DNA of 9,991 nt, from positions 1-9,991 of the forward strand of contig JBGTHQ010000008.1 of assembly GCA_041746135.1 (NCBI GenBank), given 5' to 3'. The notes beneath the pieces are model-generated. The model was not told the DNA's origin. It saw nothing but the letters and a program-made list of their open reading frames with translations, and ran no database searches. The stretch comes from Alg239-R122 sp041746135 (GTDB lineage: Bacteria; Pseudomonadota; Alphaproteobacteria; Sphingomonadales; Sphingomonadaceae). Positions 1 to 6,399 of the stretch are shown piece by piece (the first letter of the stretch is position 1; every line of letters begins with the position of its first letter). The position numbers and the translations under genes are program-made.

Positions 1-1
1 C

Positions 2-1015
2 GAGGATCTGGTGGAACAGGTCGCCGCGCGCAAGGACGCGATCGCCGCCACCGCAGACACGCTCGCGCGGATCGATGTCGCCGCCAGCCATGCGGCGCGG
101 GCAGCCGAGGGCAACTGGTGCTGCCCCGAATTCGCGCCCGATCCGGTGCTGGAGATCGAGGGCGGTCGCCATCCGGTGGTCGAGGCCGCGCTGGCCAAAG
201 CGGGCGATCCGTTCGTCGCCAATGACTGCAGCCTCGATCCCGGCAACCGGTTATGGCTGGTATCGGGCCCGAATATGGGCGGTAAATCGACATTTTTGCG
301 GCAGAATGCGCTAATTATATTGCTCGCACAAGCGGGCGGTTACGTTCCCGCCAGCAAAGCGCGCATGGGTATTGTTGACCGGTTATTCAGCCGCGTCGGT
401 GCATCGGATAACCTTGCCAAAGGCCGCTCGACCTTCATGGTCGAAATGGTCGAGACCGCCGCGATCCTGGCGCAGGCAACCGAGCAAAGCTTCGTGATTC
501 TCGACGAAGTCGGGCGCGGCACATCGACTTATGACGGGCTCGCGCTGGCATGGGCGGTGGTCGAGGCGGTGCACGAAACCAACCGCTGCCGCTGCCTGTT
601 CGCGACGCACTATCACGAACTCACCCGGCTGGCCGAAACGCTGGACGCGCTCTCGCTCCATCATGTCCGGGCCAAAGAATGGAAAGGCGAACTGGTGCTG
701 CTGCACGAACTTTCCGAAGGGCCCGCCGACCGTAGCTATGGCATCGCGGTGGCCAAGCTGGCGGGTATTGCCAAGCCGGTGCTGGCGCGCGCCAAGGCGG
801 TATTATCGAAACTCGAGGCCGGCCGCGCCGCCACCGGAGGCCTCGCCGCGGGGCTCGACGACCTGCCATTATTCGCCGCCTCGCTGGCACAGGAACAGGC
901 AGATGCCAGCGACGCGCTGCGCGATGCGATTGCCGATTTGGATATCGACGCGATGAGCCCGCGCGATGCACTGGAAGCGCTATATGAATTAAAAAAGAAG
1001 CTGCGCGAAGAATAG
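2..1015 (+). CDS. mutS: DNA mismatch repair protein MutS, 3' part only
   Basis: This is the C-terminal 337 codons of MutS, the ATPase that recognises mispaired bases and small loops and starts methyl-independent or MutL-dependent repair. The reading frame runs open through the left edge, so the true start lies outside the window. Counting from the GTG codon at 11 as residue 1, the ABC-type ATPase is complete: Walker A GPNMGGKST at 86-94, the signature segment NLAKGRSTF at 134-142, Walker B with VILDEVGRGTS at 162-172, and the switch histidine segment ATHYHEL at 198-204. The helix-turn-helix dimerisation segment starting GPADRSYGIAVAKL follows at about 238. LPLF at 285-288 looks like a sliding-clamp binding motif (inferred). 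A helical tail ends in LKKKLREE. Mismatch-binding, connector and most lever domains are off the window. Identification is firm; nothing looks broken. Confidence 0.97.
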   Translation, partial: EDLVEQVAARKDAIAATADTLARIDVAASHAARAAEGNWCCPEFAPDPVLEIEGGRHPVVEAALAKAGDPFVANDCSLDPGNRLWLVSGPNMGGKSTFLRQNALIILLAQAGGYVPASKARMGIVDRLFSRVGASDNLAKGRSTFMVEMVETAAILAQATEQSFVILDEVGRGTSTYDGLALAWAVVEAVHETNRCRCLFATHYHELTRLAETLDALSLHHVRAKEWKGELVLLHELSEGPADRSYGIAVAKLAGIAKPVLARAKAVLSKLEAGRAATGGLAAGLDDLPLFAASLAQEQADASDALRDAIADLDIDAMSPRDALEALYELKKKLREE

Positions 1016-1418
1016 ATTTTCCTCTTGGGAACGCAATCGGGAGCTCAGGGATCCAAAGGTGCGGCAGCACCGCCTGAAAGGATATTGGGACTATCCGGCT
1101 CTACCGGCACCGGCAATTCTCCGGGTCCTTTTGTCGGCGGACGTTTTCTTCTATGCCCGTGATAAAGGCGCAATATCCTATCCAGCGTTTTGTGCGACGA
1201 AAAGAAGCGCGAAAGCGAACCGGGAACATCGTGTCGGGGCATGGTCATCATCCTGGTGCGTTACTGTATGGCTTGACTATATCACCAAATCGCTTTCATT
1301 TCCAGCAAGCGATTCATTCCTTCTGCCCGCTTGCGCGAGAGGGATGTAAATTCGGCCAGCTTATCGGTCTGGATGGAGTTGGATGACATGATGCGTGCGG
1401 CGCAGTTAACTCACCCCC
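1016..1418. other. Gap downstream of mutS, mostly without a firm gene
   Basis: This stretch lies between the mutS stop and the first palindromic repeat. I see no hairpin with a T-run that would serve as a clear mutS terminator. The only coding candidate I consider plausible is the minus-strand small ORF at 1045-1251, listed separately. Plus-strand frames at 1059-1349 and 1153-1386 have no recognisable motifs. From about 1252 to 1418 nothing can be assigned. Confidence 0.6.
1045..1251 (-). CDS. Possible small basic protein, convergent with mutS
   Basis: This 68-codon frame encodes a protein with a basic N-terminal half (RFFSSHKTLDRILRLYHGHRRKRPP) and a proline-rich segment followed by an SGGAAAPLDP tail. 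I have a recollection, not verified, of short sphingomonad hypothetical proteins that end in a similar VEPDxPxxLSGGAAA pattern; that is the main reason for listing it. Four in-frame ATG/ATG/ATG codons occur near the start. The ATG at 1242 has an AGGA about 8 nt upstream and is the better-spaced start; the outermost at 1251 abuts that sequence. No signal peptide or transmembrane segment is visible. It converges on mutS, with the stops about 30 nt apart. It could equally be a chance frame in GC-rich DNA. Confidence 0.4.
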   Translation of the reverse strand: MMTMPRHDVPGSLSRFFSSHKTLDRILRLYHGHRRKRPPTKGPGELPVPVEPDSPNILSGGAAAPLDP

Positions 1419-1504
1419 GTCATGCTGAACTTGATTCAGCATCAAGAGCGGGTGTTGCAACGTTTTGCCAGACACGCTGGACCCTGAAACAAGTTCAGGG
1501 TGAC
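1419..1504. repeat. Two-hairpin palindromic repeat, copy A
   Basis: This 86 bp element starts GTC and ends GAC and carries two hairpins. The left one pairs ATGCTGAA (1422-1429) with TTCAGCAT (1435-1442) across CTTGA. The right one pairs ACCCTGAA (1481-1488) with TTCAGGGT (1494-1501) across ACAAG. The same two hairpins occur in opposite order at 2901-2988, so the two copies are inverted relative to each other. It lies 7 nt beyond the stop of the nucleoside transporter gene and could fold in that transcript's 3' end, but no T-run follows, so I do not call it a terminator. Elements of this appearance are dispersed in sphingomonad genomes as far as I recall. Confidence 0.85.
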
Positions 1505-1511
1505 AAGCAGT

Positions 1512-2858
1512 TTAATTCGCGATCCCCGCCTCACCCTCCACCGGTACTTCCTGCGGCGCGGCCTGCGCTTCGGCTTCGGCTGGCACTTCCACCGCAACAG
1601 GTTGCGTCGCCGCCGGTGCCGCCACCACGCCGGGCGCGATCAGTAAACCCGCCAAAGCCGCGCTCATCAGGTTGGCAAGTGCGCCCGCGGCCAGCGCCTT
1701 GAGGCCCAGTTTCGCGATCATCGGCCGCTGGTTCGGGGCCAGCCCGCCGGTTACCGCCATCTGGATCGCAATCGAGCTGAAATTGGCAAAGCCGCACAGC
1801 GCAAAGGTAACAATCGCCACCGACAGCGGCGAAAGGCCGTCGGCCGCGCCGAGATCGATAAAGGCGACGAATTCGTTGAGCACGATCTTGGTGCCGAACA
1901 GGCCGCCCGCCTGCAGCGCCTCGTCCCACGGCACGCCGAGCAGATACATGATCGGCGCGAATATATAGCCGATCACTTGCTGGAAACTGAGGTCCGGGTA
2001 ATCGAACCAGCCGCCGATACCGCCCAATATGCCGTTGGCGAGCGCCACCAGAGCCACAAATGCCAGCACCATCGCACCGACCGCGACCGCCAGCTTTACG
2101 CCGGTCTGCGCGCCCATCGCGGCGGCCATGATGATATTGGCGGGCTTTTCATCCTCATATTCGACCGCCGCCACAAACGTTTCGGTTTTCAGGTCTTCGG
2201 GCCGGTCGGGCATGATGATCTTCGCCATCAATATGCCGCCCGGCGCGGACATGAAGGCGGCGGCAAGCAGGTAATCGATGCGGATGCCCATGGCGGCATA
2301 GGCGGCCAGGATCGTACCCGCAACGCCGGCCATGCCGACGCTCATCACGGTGAACAGTTGCGAGGGCGTGAGCCCCGCCAGATAGGGGCGGATGACGAGC
2401 GGCGATTCGCTCTGCCCCACGAAGATATTGGCCGCCGCACACAGGCTTTCAACCTTGGAGATGCCGGTAATTTTCTGGATCGCGCCGCCCACCCATTTGA
2501 TGATGAACTGCATGATGCCCAGATAATAGAGGATCGAGATCAGCGCCGAGAAAAAGATGATCACCGGCAGTGCGGCAATGGCGAAGCTGTTGCCGCCGAT
2601 TTCGGGGGTGGCCAGCGGCCCGAAAATAAAATTTGTCCCCGCCGCGGCATAGCCGAGCAAGCTGGACACGCCCCGCGACATCGCACCGATAATCTGCTGC
2701 CCCGTTTCGGTATAGAGAACCAGCACCGCGATCCCCGCCTGCAAGGCAAAGGCGGGGCCCACCACGCGCAACCGGATCGCGCGGCGATTGTTCGACAGGG
2801 CCAGCGCGATCAGCACGATTATGACCATACCGGCCAGGCCCATCAGATAACGGTTCAT
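1512..2858 (-). CDS. nupC: NupC-type concentrative nucleoside transporter (CNT family)
   Basis: The product (448 aa) is an inner-membrane carrier that takes up nucleosides with sodium or protons. The N-terminal CNT domain, the gate domain and the C-terminal domain follow in the usual order. Residues expected to bind nucleoside in the family are visible: GQSE at 148-151 in FVGQSESPLVIRPYLA, NEF at 328-330 in the segment NEFVAFIDLG, and NFSS at 359-362 in GFANFSSIAIQM. Many hydrophobic helices span residues 1-410. After about 410 there is an unusual 38-residue tail made almost only of Ala, Pro, Val, Glu and Gln. The ATG start is supported by AGGGGA about 6 nt upstream. The gene stands alone on this strand and is bracketed by inverted copies of a palindromic repeat. 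Family is certain; substrate and coupling ion are not. Confidence 0.94.
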   Translation of the reverse strand: MNRYLMGLAGMVIIVLIALALSNNRRAIRLRVVGPAFALQAGIAVLVLYTETGQQIIGAMSRGVSSLLGYAAAGTNFIFGPLATPEIGGNSFAIAALPVIIFFSALISILYYLGIMQFIIKWVGGAIQKITGISKVESLCAAANIFVGQSESPLVIRPYLAGLTPSQLFTVMSVGMAGVAGTILAAYAAMGIRIDYLLAAAFMSAPGGILMAKIIMPDRPEDLKTETFVAAVEYEDEKPANIIMAAAMGAQTGVKLAVAVGAMVLAFVALVALANGILGGIGGWFDYPDLSFQQVIGYIFAPIMYLLGVPWDEALQAGGLFGTKIVLNEFVAFIDLGAADGLSPLSVAIVTFALCGFANFSSIAIQMAVTGGLAPNQRPMIAKLGLKALAAGALANLMSAALAGLLIAPGVVAAPAATQPVAVEVPAEAEAQAAPQEVPVEGEAGIAN

Positions 2859-2900
2859 ATACTTCCCCTGGTCGTATTCGGCATATAAAATTGCATATTC

Positions 2901-2988
2901 GTCACCCTGAACTTGTTTCAGGGTCCATTCACACTCTTGATACAGGTGTGCAATTGTAAAATGGGTGCTGAAACGAGTTCAGCATGAC
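2901..2988. repeat. Two-hairpin palindromic repeat, copy B (inverted relative to A)
   Basis: This 88 bp element begins GTC and ends GAC. Hairpin one pairs ACCCTGAA (2904-2911) with TTCAGGGT (2917-2924) across CTTGT. Hairpin two pairs GTGCTGAA (2965-2972) with TTCAGCAT (2978-2985) across ACGAG, with one G-T wobble at the base. Its reverse complement matches copy A at 1419-1504 in hairpin order, arm sequence and length; the spacer between hairpins is not conserved. It lies 42 bp upstream of the nucleoside transporter start and in front of the VUT transporter gene. Confidence 0.85.
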
Positions 2989-3026
2989 ACTTTCAGAAAA
3001 CCGTATACATACATCGCCCGCACGGC

Positions 3027-3077
3027 AAAGCCGCAAATTGTGGATAAAGCCGCTTTTTGCCTCACGATGCGGCTTTT
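3027..3077 (+). promoter_or_regulatory. Leader with two competing hairpin arms upstream of the VUT gene
   Basis: The octamer AAAGCCGC occurs twice (3027-3034 and 3046-3053). Each copy can pair with the single complement GCGGCTTT at 3069-3076, which is followed by one more T. The inner pairing leaves a 15 nt loop, the outer a 34 nt loop, so the two folds exclude each other. The block ends 31 nt before the proposed start at 3109. This could be an attenuator or a weak terminator; that role is inferred from pairing alone. It does not show the conserved CUAC/CCUCUA core of a preQ1 riboswitch. Confidence 0.3.
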
Positions 3078-3108
3078 CAGACGCGGTAAAAGGCGATACC
3101 ACCACGCG

Positions 3109-3825
3109 ATGACAGATATTCAGCATAGCGAACTCAAAAACGCCGGTATCCACATCAACCCTGCGAAAGATGACCCGCAACTGGTGCCCACCCGGCCGCT
3201 GATCCCGCGCTCGCTGTTCGTATTTGCGATCCTCTATGGCGGCATGACCTGTATCGCAGGCGTACTTGGATCGAAACAGGTGGCGCTCGGACCCCTTGCG
3301 GTCGAGGCGGGCATATTCCCCTTCCTGTTGCTTGTTGTGCTGTCCAGCTCGGTCGCCGAACTGCACGGCCGCGAGGTCGCCAACCGGCTGGTGCGCTATG
3401 GTTTTATCCCGCTCCTTACCGCCATTGCGCTGATCTGGATCGTAATCCGATTGCCAACCGATGCGGGCATGTACGAACCCGCCAAGGAAGCGTTCCCGAT
3501 CATCCTGGCGCAAAGCTGGCGGTTGATGCTGGCGGGAATTTGCGCCTATGGCGTGTCGCAATTTCTCAACGTCTATATCTTCTCGCGGCTCGCCACGATG
3601 CAGGGCAGCCTGATCGCGCTGCGCGCCGCGATCGCCAGCGCGCTCAGCCAGATCGTCGATACGCTGATTTTCATCACCATCGCCTTTTACGGGGTGCGGC
3701 CGATTGGTGAACTGCTGCTGGGACAAGGCTCGGCTAAAGTCGTGCTGTCGTTCGTGCTGGTACCGTTCCTGATCATCTTCTTCGTCAAGCTCGGCCAGCG
3801 GCTCGATACCGATCCCGCCGCATGA
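3109..3825 (+). CDS. VUT/YhhQ-family membrane transporter, probable queuosine precursor carrier
   Basis: The product (238 aa) is an integral membrane protein with about six hydrophobic helices. The family moves queuosine precursors (preQ0/preQ1) used in tRNA modification; that substrate is family knowledge and not provable here. Family-like segments are AELHGREVANRLVRYG at 83-98, AYGVSQFLNVYIFSRL at 146-161, and ALSQIVDTLIFITIAFYG at 178-195. Compared with the E. coli YhhQ pattern as I remember it, acidic residues in the first two segments are shifted or replaced (TDL-like to AEL, LDV-like to LNV), so it is a diverged member. I chose ATG at 3109. The frame stays open to a GTG at 2965, but that start lies inside repeat copy B. 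AAGG sits about 15 nt before the ATG, which is weak. The stop overlaps the argB start by 4 bp (ATGA), so the two are likely co-transcribed and translationally coupled. Confidence 0.8.
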   Translation: MTDIQHSELKNAGIHINPAKDDPQLVPTRPLIPRSLFVFAILYGGMTCIAGVLGSKQVALGPLAVEAGIFPFLLLVVLSSSVAELHGREVANRLVRYGFIPLLTAIALIWIVIRLPTDAGMYEPAKEAFPIILAQSWRLMLAGICAYGVSQFLNVYIFSRLATMQGSLIALRAAIASALSQIVDTLIFITIAFYGVRPIGELLLGQGSAKVVLSFVLVPFLIIFFVKLGQRLDTDPAA

Positions 3826-4733
3826 CCGGCCACGCGCACGACCCTGCCATGCTCCTCAAAGCGGAAACGCTGACCGAGGCCCTGCCCTATCTGCAACGCT
3901 ATGCCGGTAAAACGTTCGTGGTAAAATATGGCGGCCATGCCATGGGCGATCCCGATCTGGCGCGCAATTTCGCCGAAGACATCGTGTTGCTCAAAGCCGT
4001 CGGCATCAATCCGGTGGTGGTACATGGCGGCGGGCCGCAAATCGGCGCGATGCTGAAACGCGTCGGTGTCGAATTCAAATTCGTCGACGGCCTGCGCGTC
4101 ACCAGCAAGGAAACCGCCGAGATCGCCGAAATGGTATTGTCGGGGGCGATTAACAAGGAACTGGTGCAGTGGATCAGCGCCGCAGGCGGCAAGGCAATCG
4201 GCATCAGCGGCAAGGATGGCGGTTTCGTCAAGGCGCGCAAGCTGCGCCGCACCGCGCGCGACCCCGACAGCAATATCGAACGCATTGTCGATCTGGGCTT
4301 TGTCGGAGAACCGCAGGACATCGATTGCACGGTGCTCGAATCCCTGTCCGCGGCGGGCATGATCCCGGTGATCGCGCCGATCGGCGTGGGCGATGACGGA
4401 CAAACCTATAATATCAATGCCGACACGATGGCGGGCGCGATTGCCGGGGCGCTGAATGCCGCGCGGCTGTTCCTGCTGACCGACGTGGCCGGCGTGTTGG
4501 ACAGAGACGGGGCGATGATTACCGATCTCGATCCCGGCAAGATCGAAAAGCTGCAAACCGACGGTACGATCAGCGGCGGCATGATCCCCAAGCTGGAAAC
4601 CTGCGTCGACGCGGTACAGAATAATGTCGACGCCGCGGTCATCCTCGACGGCCGTGTCCCGCATGCGATGCTGCTCGAATTCTTTACGGAGAGGGGCGCC
4701 GGGACACTGGTGCGGCGTGTTACCGGGGAATAA
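3822..4733 (+). CDS. argB: Acetylglutamate kinase (arginine biosynthesis)
   Basis: ArgB (303 aa) phosphorylates N-acetylglutamate with ATP, the second step of cytoplasmic arginine synthesis. The amino-acid-kinase fold is complete: KYGGHAM at 35-41 (lysine for phosphate), HGGGPQIG at 68-75 (substrate and phosphate loop), GLRVT at 90-94, NINADTMAGAIA at 197-208, LLTDVAGV at 218-225, and GMIPKLET at 253-260 with the conserved lysine. The stretch LTEALPYLQRYAGKT at about 17-31, before the first strand, resembles the N-terminal helix of arginine-inhibited hexameric kinases, so feedback inhibition by arginine is likely (inferred). The ATG overlaps the upstream stop and has no evident Shine-Dalgarno of its own, consistent with coupling. 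A second ATG at residue 10 is possible but less favoured. Other arg genes are not in the window. Confidence 0.96.
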   Translation: MTGHAHDPAMLLKAETLTEALPYLQRYAGKTFVVKYGGHAMGDPDLARNFAEDIVLLKAVGINPVVVHGGGPQIGAMLKRVGVEFKFVDGLRVTSKETAEIAEMVLSGAINKELVQWISAAGGKAIGISGKDGGFVKARKLRRTARDPDSNIERIVDLGFVGEPQDIDCTVLESLSAAGMIPVIAPIGVGDDGQTYNINADTMAGAIAGALNAARLFLLTDVAGVLDRDGAMITDLDPGKIEKLQTDGTISGGMIPKLETCVDAVQNNVDAAVILDGRVPHAMLLEFFTERGAGTLVRRVTGE

Positions 4734-4743
4734 ACCGATGCTG

Positions 4744-4757
4744 CCGCCATCCGGCGG
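4744..4757 (+). terminator. Short GC hairpin after argB, possible weak terminator
   Basis: CCGCC (4744-4748) pairs with GGCGG (4753-4757) around a 4 nt loop, 10 nt after the argB stop. Only TTCC follows, not a T-run, so it may be a weak or factor-assisted terminator, or merely a stabilising 3' hairpin. Confidence 0.3.
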
Positions 4758-5030
4758 TTCCGACCGGGCCATTTGCTGCTGTCCTACACGGCATGGATAT
4801 CGTAGTATGTCACCACGTATTCTTACCGAGCATTAGCAAAGACTAATCGTACATGGCCAATCGATGAAACCCCTGTTTTTCCGAAGTACGAATGTGTCAA
4901 TTTTGCCAAGAAACAGGAAAATATATGTATGGAAAATAACGATATTCAAAAAGGTGACAGAAAACGGACACCTGACACTTTTGTCAATTTTATAGTTTGA
5001 GCCGGTGCCATAATAAACATAGCGCGAACA
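4758..5030. other. AT-rich gap between argB and yggT with clustered TGACA/TGTCA motifs
   Basis: Base composition drops visibly here compared with the GC-rich genes on both sides. I see no supported gene; the minus-strand frame at 4833-5036 has no recognisable motifs. Structured parts are a small hairpin ATTAG/CTAAT (4832-4836 with 4843-4847), an exact 10 bp direct repeat TGTCAATTTT at 4895-4904 and 4982-4991, and a dyad TGACA-CTTT-TGTCA at 4973-4986. A further TGACA sits at 4955-4959. The motifs could be a regulator-binding cluster upstream of yggT, or a remnant of foreign DNA. Confidence 0.5.
4973..4986. promoter_or_regulatory. Dyad TGACA-N4-TGTCA, candidate operator
   Basis: Perfect 5 bp arms are separated by CTTT. 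The dyad is centred about 116 nt before the yggT ATG and 50-80 nt before the proposed promoter, a reasonable place for an activator or distal operator. Half-sites also occur at 4895-4899 and 4955-4959. No known regulator is identified. Confidence 0.3.
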
Positions 5031-5060
5031 TTGCAATTGGGGGTATTAGAACGCTATAAC
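5031..5060 (+). promoter_or_regulatory. Candidate sigma-70-type promoter for yggT-folD
   Basis: TTGCAA (5031-5036) and TATAAC (5055-5060) are separated by 18 nt and resemble -35 and -10 hexamers. Transcription would start near 5067, giving a leader of about 30 nt before the yggT ATG at 5096. Confidence 0.45.
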
Positions 5061-5095
5061 ACCCGGCACATCCCCAAGCCGAAACAGGAAATAAC

Positions 5096-5386
5096 ATGGT
5101 TTTGCTTCTCGTCCAGATTCTCAACGTCCTTATCAATGTCATCGTGATGATCGTCATAGTGCAGTTCATCATCGGCCTGCTGGCGATGTTCAATGTTATC
5201 AGCATGAGCAATCCCGCGGTCAATTCGATCTATTCGTCGCTCGACATGATATTAGCGCCGATCCTCAACCCGATCCGTAAGCTGTTGCCGAACACCGGGG
5301 CGATGGACTTTTCTCCGCTCGTCCTCATCATCGGCTTGCAGATTCTGCAATATATCCTCGCCTATATCGCCTCGGCGACGATGTAA
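5096..5386 (+). CDS. YggT-family integral membrane protein
   Basis: This 96 aa protein has two long hydrophobic segments, at about 4-30 and 72-93, joined by the family's characteristic loop: NPIRKLLPNTGAMDFSPLVL at 58-77, with its Pro-Ile-Arg-Arg/Lys and DFSP elements. YggT proteins are small inner-membrane proteins of poorly defined role, linked in various bacteria to osmotic stress tolerance and cell-division-related gene clusters. The start is well supported: AGGA lies 8 nt before the ATG. Only 21 nt separate its stop from folD, so the two form an operon. Length is that of a single YggT repeat; some homologues carry two. Confidence 0.9.
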   Translation: MVLLLVQILNVLINVIVMIVIVQFIIGLLAMFNVISMSNPAVNSIYSSLDMILAPILNPIRKLLPNTGAMDFSPLVLIIGLQILQYILAYIASATM

Positions 5387-5407
5387 CGTAGCGGACATAG
5401 CGCCCGC

Positions 5408-6301
5408 ATGACCCATCCCGCCCTGATCGACGGCAATGCTTTTGCCGCCAGGCTGCGCGCCCGCGTCGGCGCCGCCATTCCCGATTTTATCGCAAAAACC
5501 GGCCGCGCGCCGGGCCTTGCTGTGGTGCTGGTGGGCGAAGACCCGGCCAGCAATGTCTATGTCCGGTCCAAGGGCAAGGCCACGAACGAAGCGGGCATGG
5601 TCAGCCTGGAACACCGGCTGTCCGCCGATATTGCGCAGGACGAGCTGATCGCGCTCGTGAACACGCTCAATATCGACGAATCCGTGGATGGCATATTGGT
5701 GCAACTGCCCCTGCCGCCGCATATCGACGACAAGGCGGTGATTGCGGCGATCGATCCGGCCAAGGATGTCGACGGGTTTCATGTCATCAACGCGGGCAAG
5801 CTCGCCGTGGGCGAGGATGCGCTGGTGCCGTGCACCCCGCTCGGCAGCCTGATGCTGCTGAAGGACCGGCTTGGCGACCTGTCGGGTCTGGACGCGGTCG
5901 TGGTCGGCCGGTCGAATATTGTCGGCAAGCCGATGGCGCAGCTGCTTTTGCAGGAAAACTGCACCGTCACCCTGGCGCACAGCCGCACCCGTGATCTGGC
6001 CGACATCGTGCGCCGCGCCGATATCGTCGTCGCTGGGGTGGGCCGCGCGGAAATGGTCAGGGGCGACTGGATCAAACCGGGCGCGGTCGTGATCGATGTC
6101 GGCATCAACCGCGTTCCTGGGGCGGAAGAAGGCAAGACAAAGCTGGTCGGCGATGTCGCCACGGGCGAAGCCATCGGCCATGTCTTGGCGATCACACCCG
6201 TGCCCGGCGGGGTCGGTCCGATGACCATCGCCTGCCTGCTCCGCAACACGCTGGTGGCCGCGCATCGCCGTGTGGGGCTCGCCGACCCGGTCGGACTTTA
6301 G
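5408..6301 (+). CDS. folD: Bifunctional methylene-THF dehydrogenase / methenyl-THF cyclohydrolase
   Basis: FolD (297 aa) interconverts 5,10-methylene-, 5,10-methenyl- and 10-formyl-tetrahydrofolate with NADP, feeding purine and formyl-methionine synthesis in the cytoplasm. The catalytic domain is complete: VGEDPASNVYVRSKGKA at 42-58, with the Tyr51 and Lys55 active-site pair; DGILVQLPLP at 94-103; KDVDGFH at 119-125; and PCTP at 141-144. The Rossmann part has VVVGRSNIVGKPMAQLL at 164-180 and TVTLAHSRT at 186-194. The family signature PVPGGVGPMT is at 264-273. It follows yggT closely, and its own ribosome site is weak, so it probably depends partly on upstream translation or transcription. Length matches the family. 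Confidence 0.97.
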   Translation: MTHPALIDGNAFAARLRARVGAAIPDFIAKTGRAPGLAVVLVGEDPASNVYVRSKGKATNEAGMVSLEHRLSADIAQDELIALVNTLNIDESVDGILVQLPLPPHIDDKAVIAAIDPAKDVDGFHVINAGKLAVGEDALVPCTPLGSLMLLKDRLGDLSGLDAVVVGRSNIVGKPMAQLLLQENCTVTLAHSRTRDLADIVRRADIVVAGVGRAEMVRGDWIKPGAVVIDVGINRVPGAEEGKTKLVGDVATGEAIGHVLAITPVPGGVGPMTIACLLRNTLVAAHRRVGLADPVGL

Positions 6302-6399
6302 GGACGTTTGTCTGATGCGCAAGCACGGTTTTCAGCGCTTGGCGATATCAGGCCGTATGAGCAGGCGGGACTTTTCGCCCGTTCGAATGTAAGGAATTT

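Noticed and set aside
1059..1386. Two plus-strand frames downstream of mutS (1059-1349 and 1153-1386)
   Set aside because: No motifs, no convincing ribosome site, and they overlap each other and the better minus-strand candidate.
1977..2888. Long plus-strand open frame (303 codons) opposite the nucleoside transporter
   Set aside because: It is antisense to a clear CNT gene and is full of His, Arg, Gln and Asp as expected of a GC-rich shadow frame.
3000..3108. preQ1 riboswitch upstream of the VUT transporter
   Set aside because: The conserved short pseudoknot core and A-rich tail are not present; only competing GC hairpins are seen.
3687..4772. Long minus-strand open frame opposite argB
   Set aside because: Composition is that of an antisense shadow; argB has all its catalytic motifs on the other strand.
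4833..5036. Minus-strand 67-codon frame in the argB-yggT gap
   Set aside because: Rich in aromatic residues from AT-rich DNA, no recognisable ribosome site or family, and it covers the likely yggT control region.
5252..6322. Long minus-strand open frame opposite folD
   Set aside because: Shadow of a complete folD; no motifs of its own.
6378..6384. Terminator-like pairing before the lipoprotein gene (GGCG/CGCC around 6364-6380)
   Set aside because: Only a 4 bp stem with no T-run; too weak to annotate.
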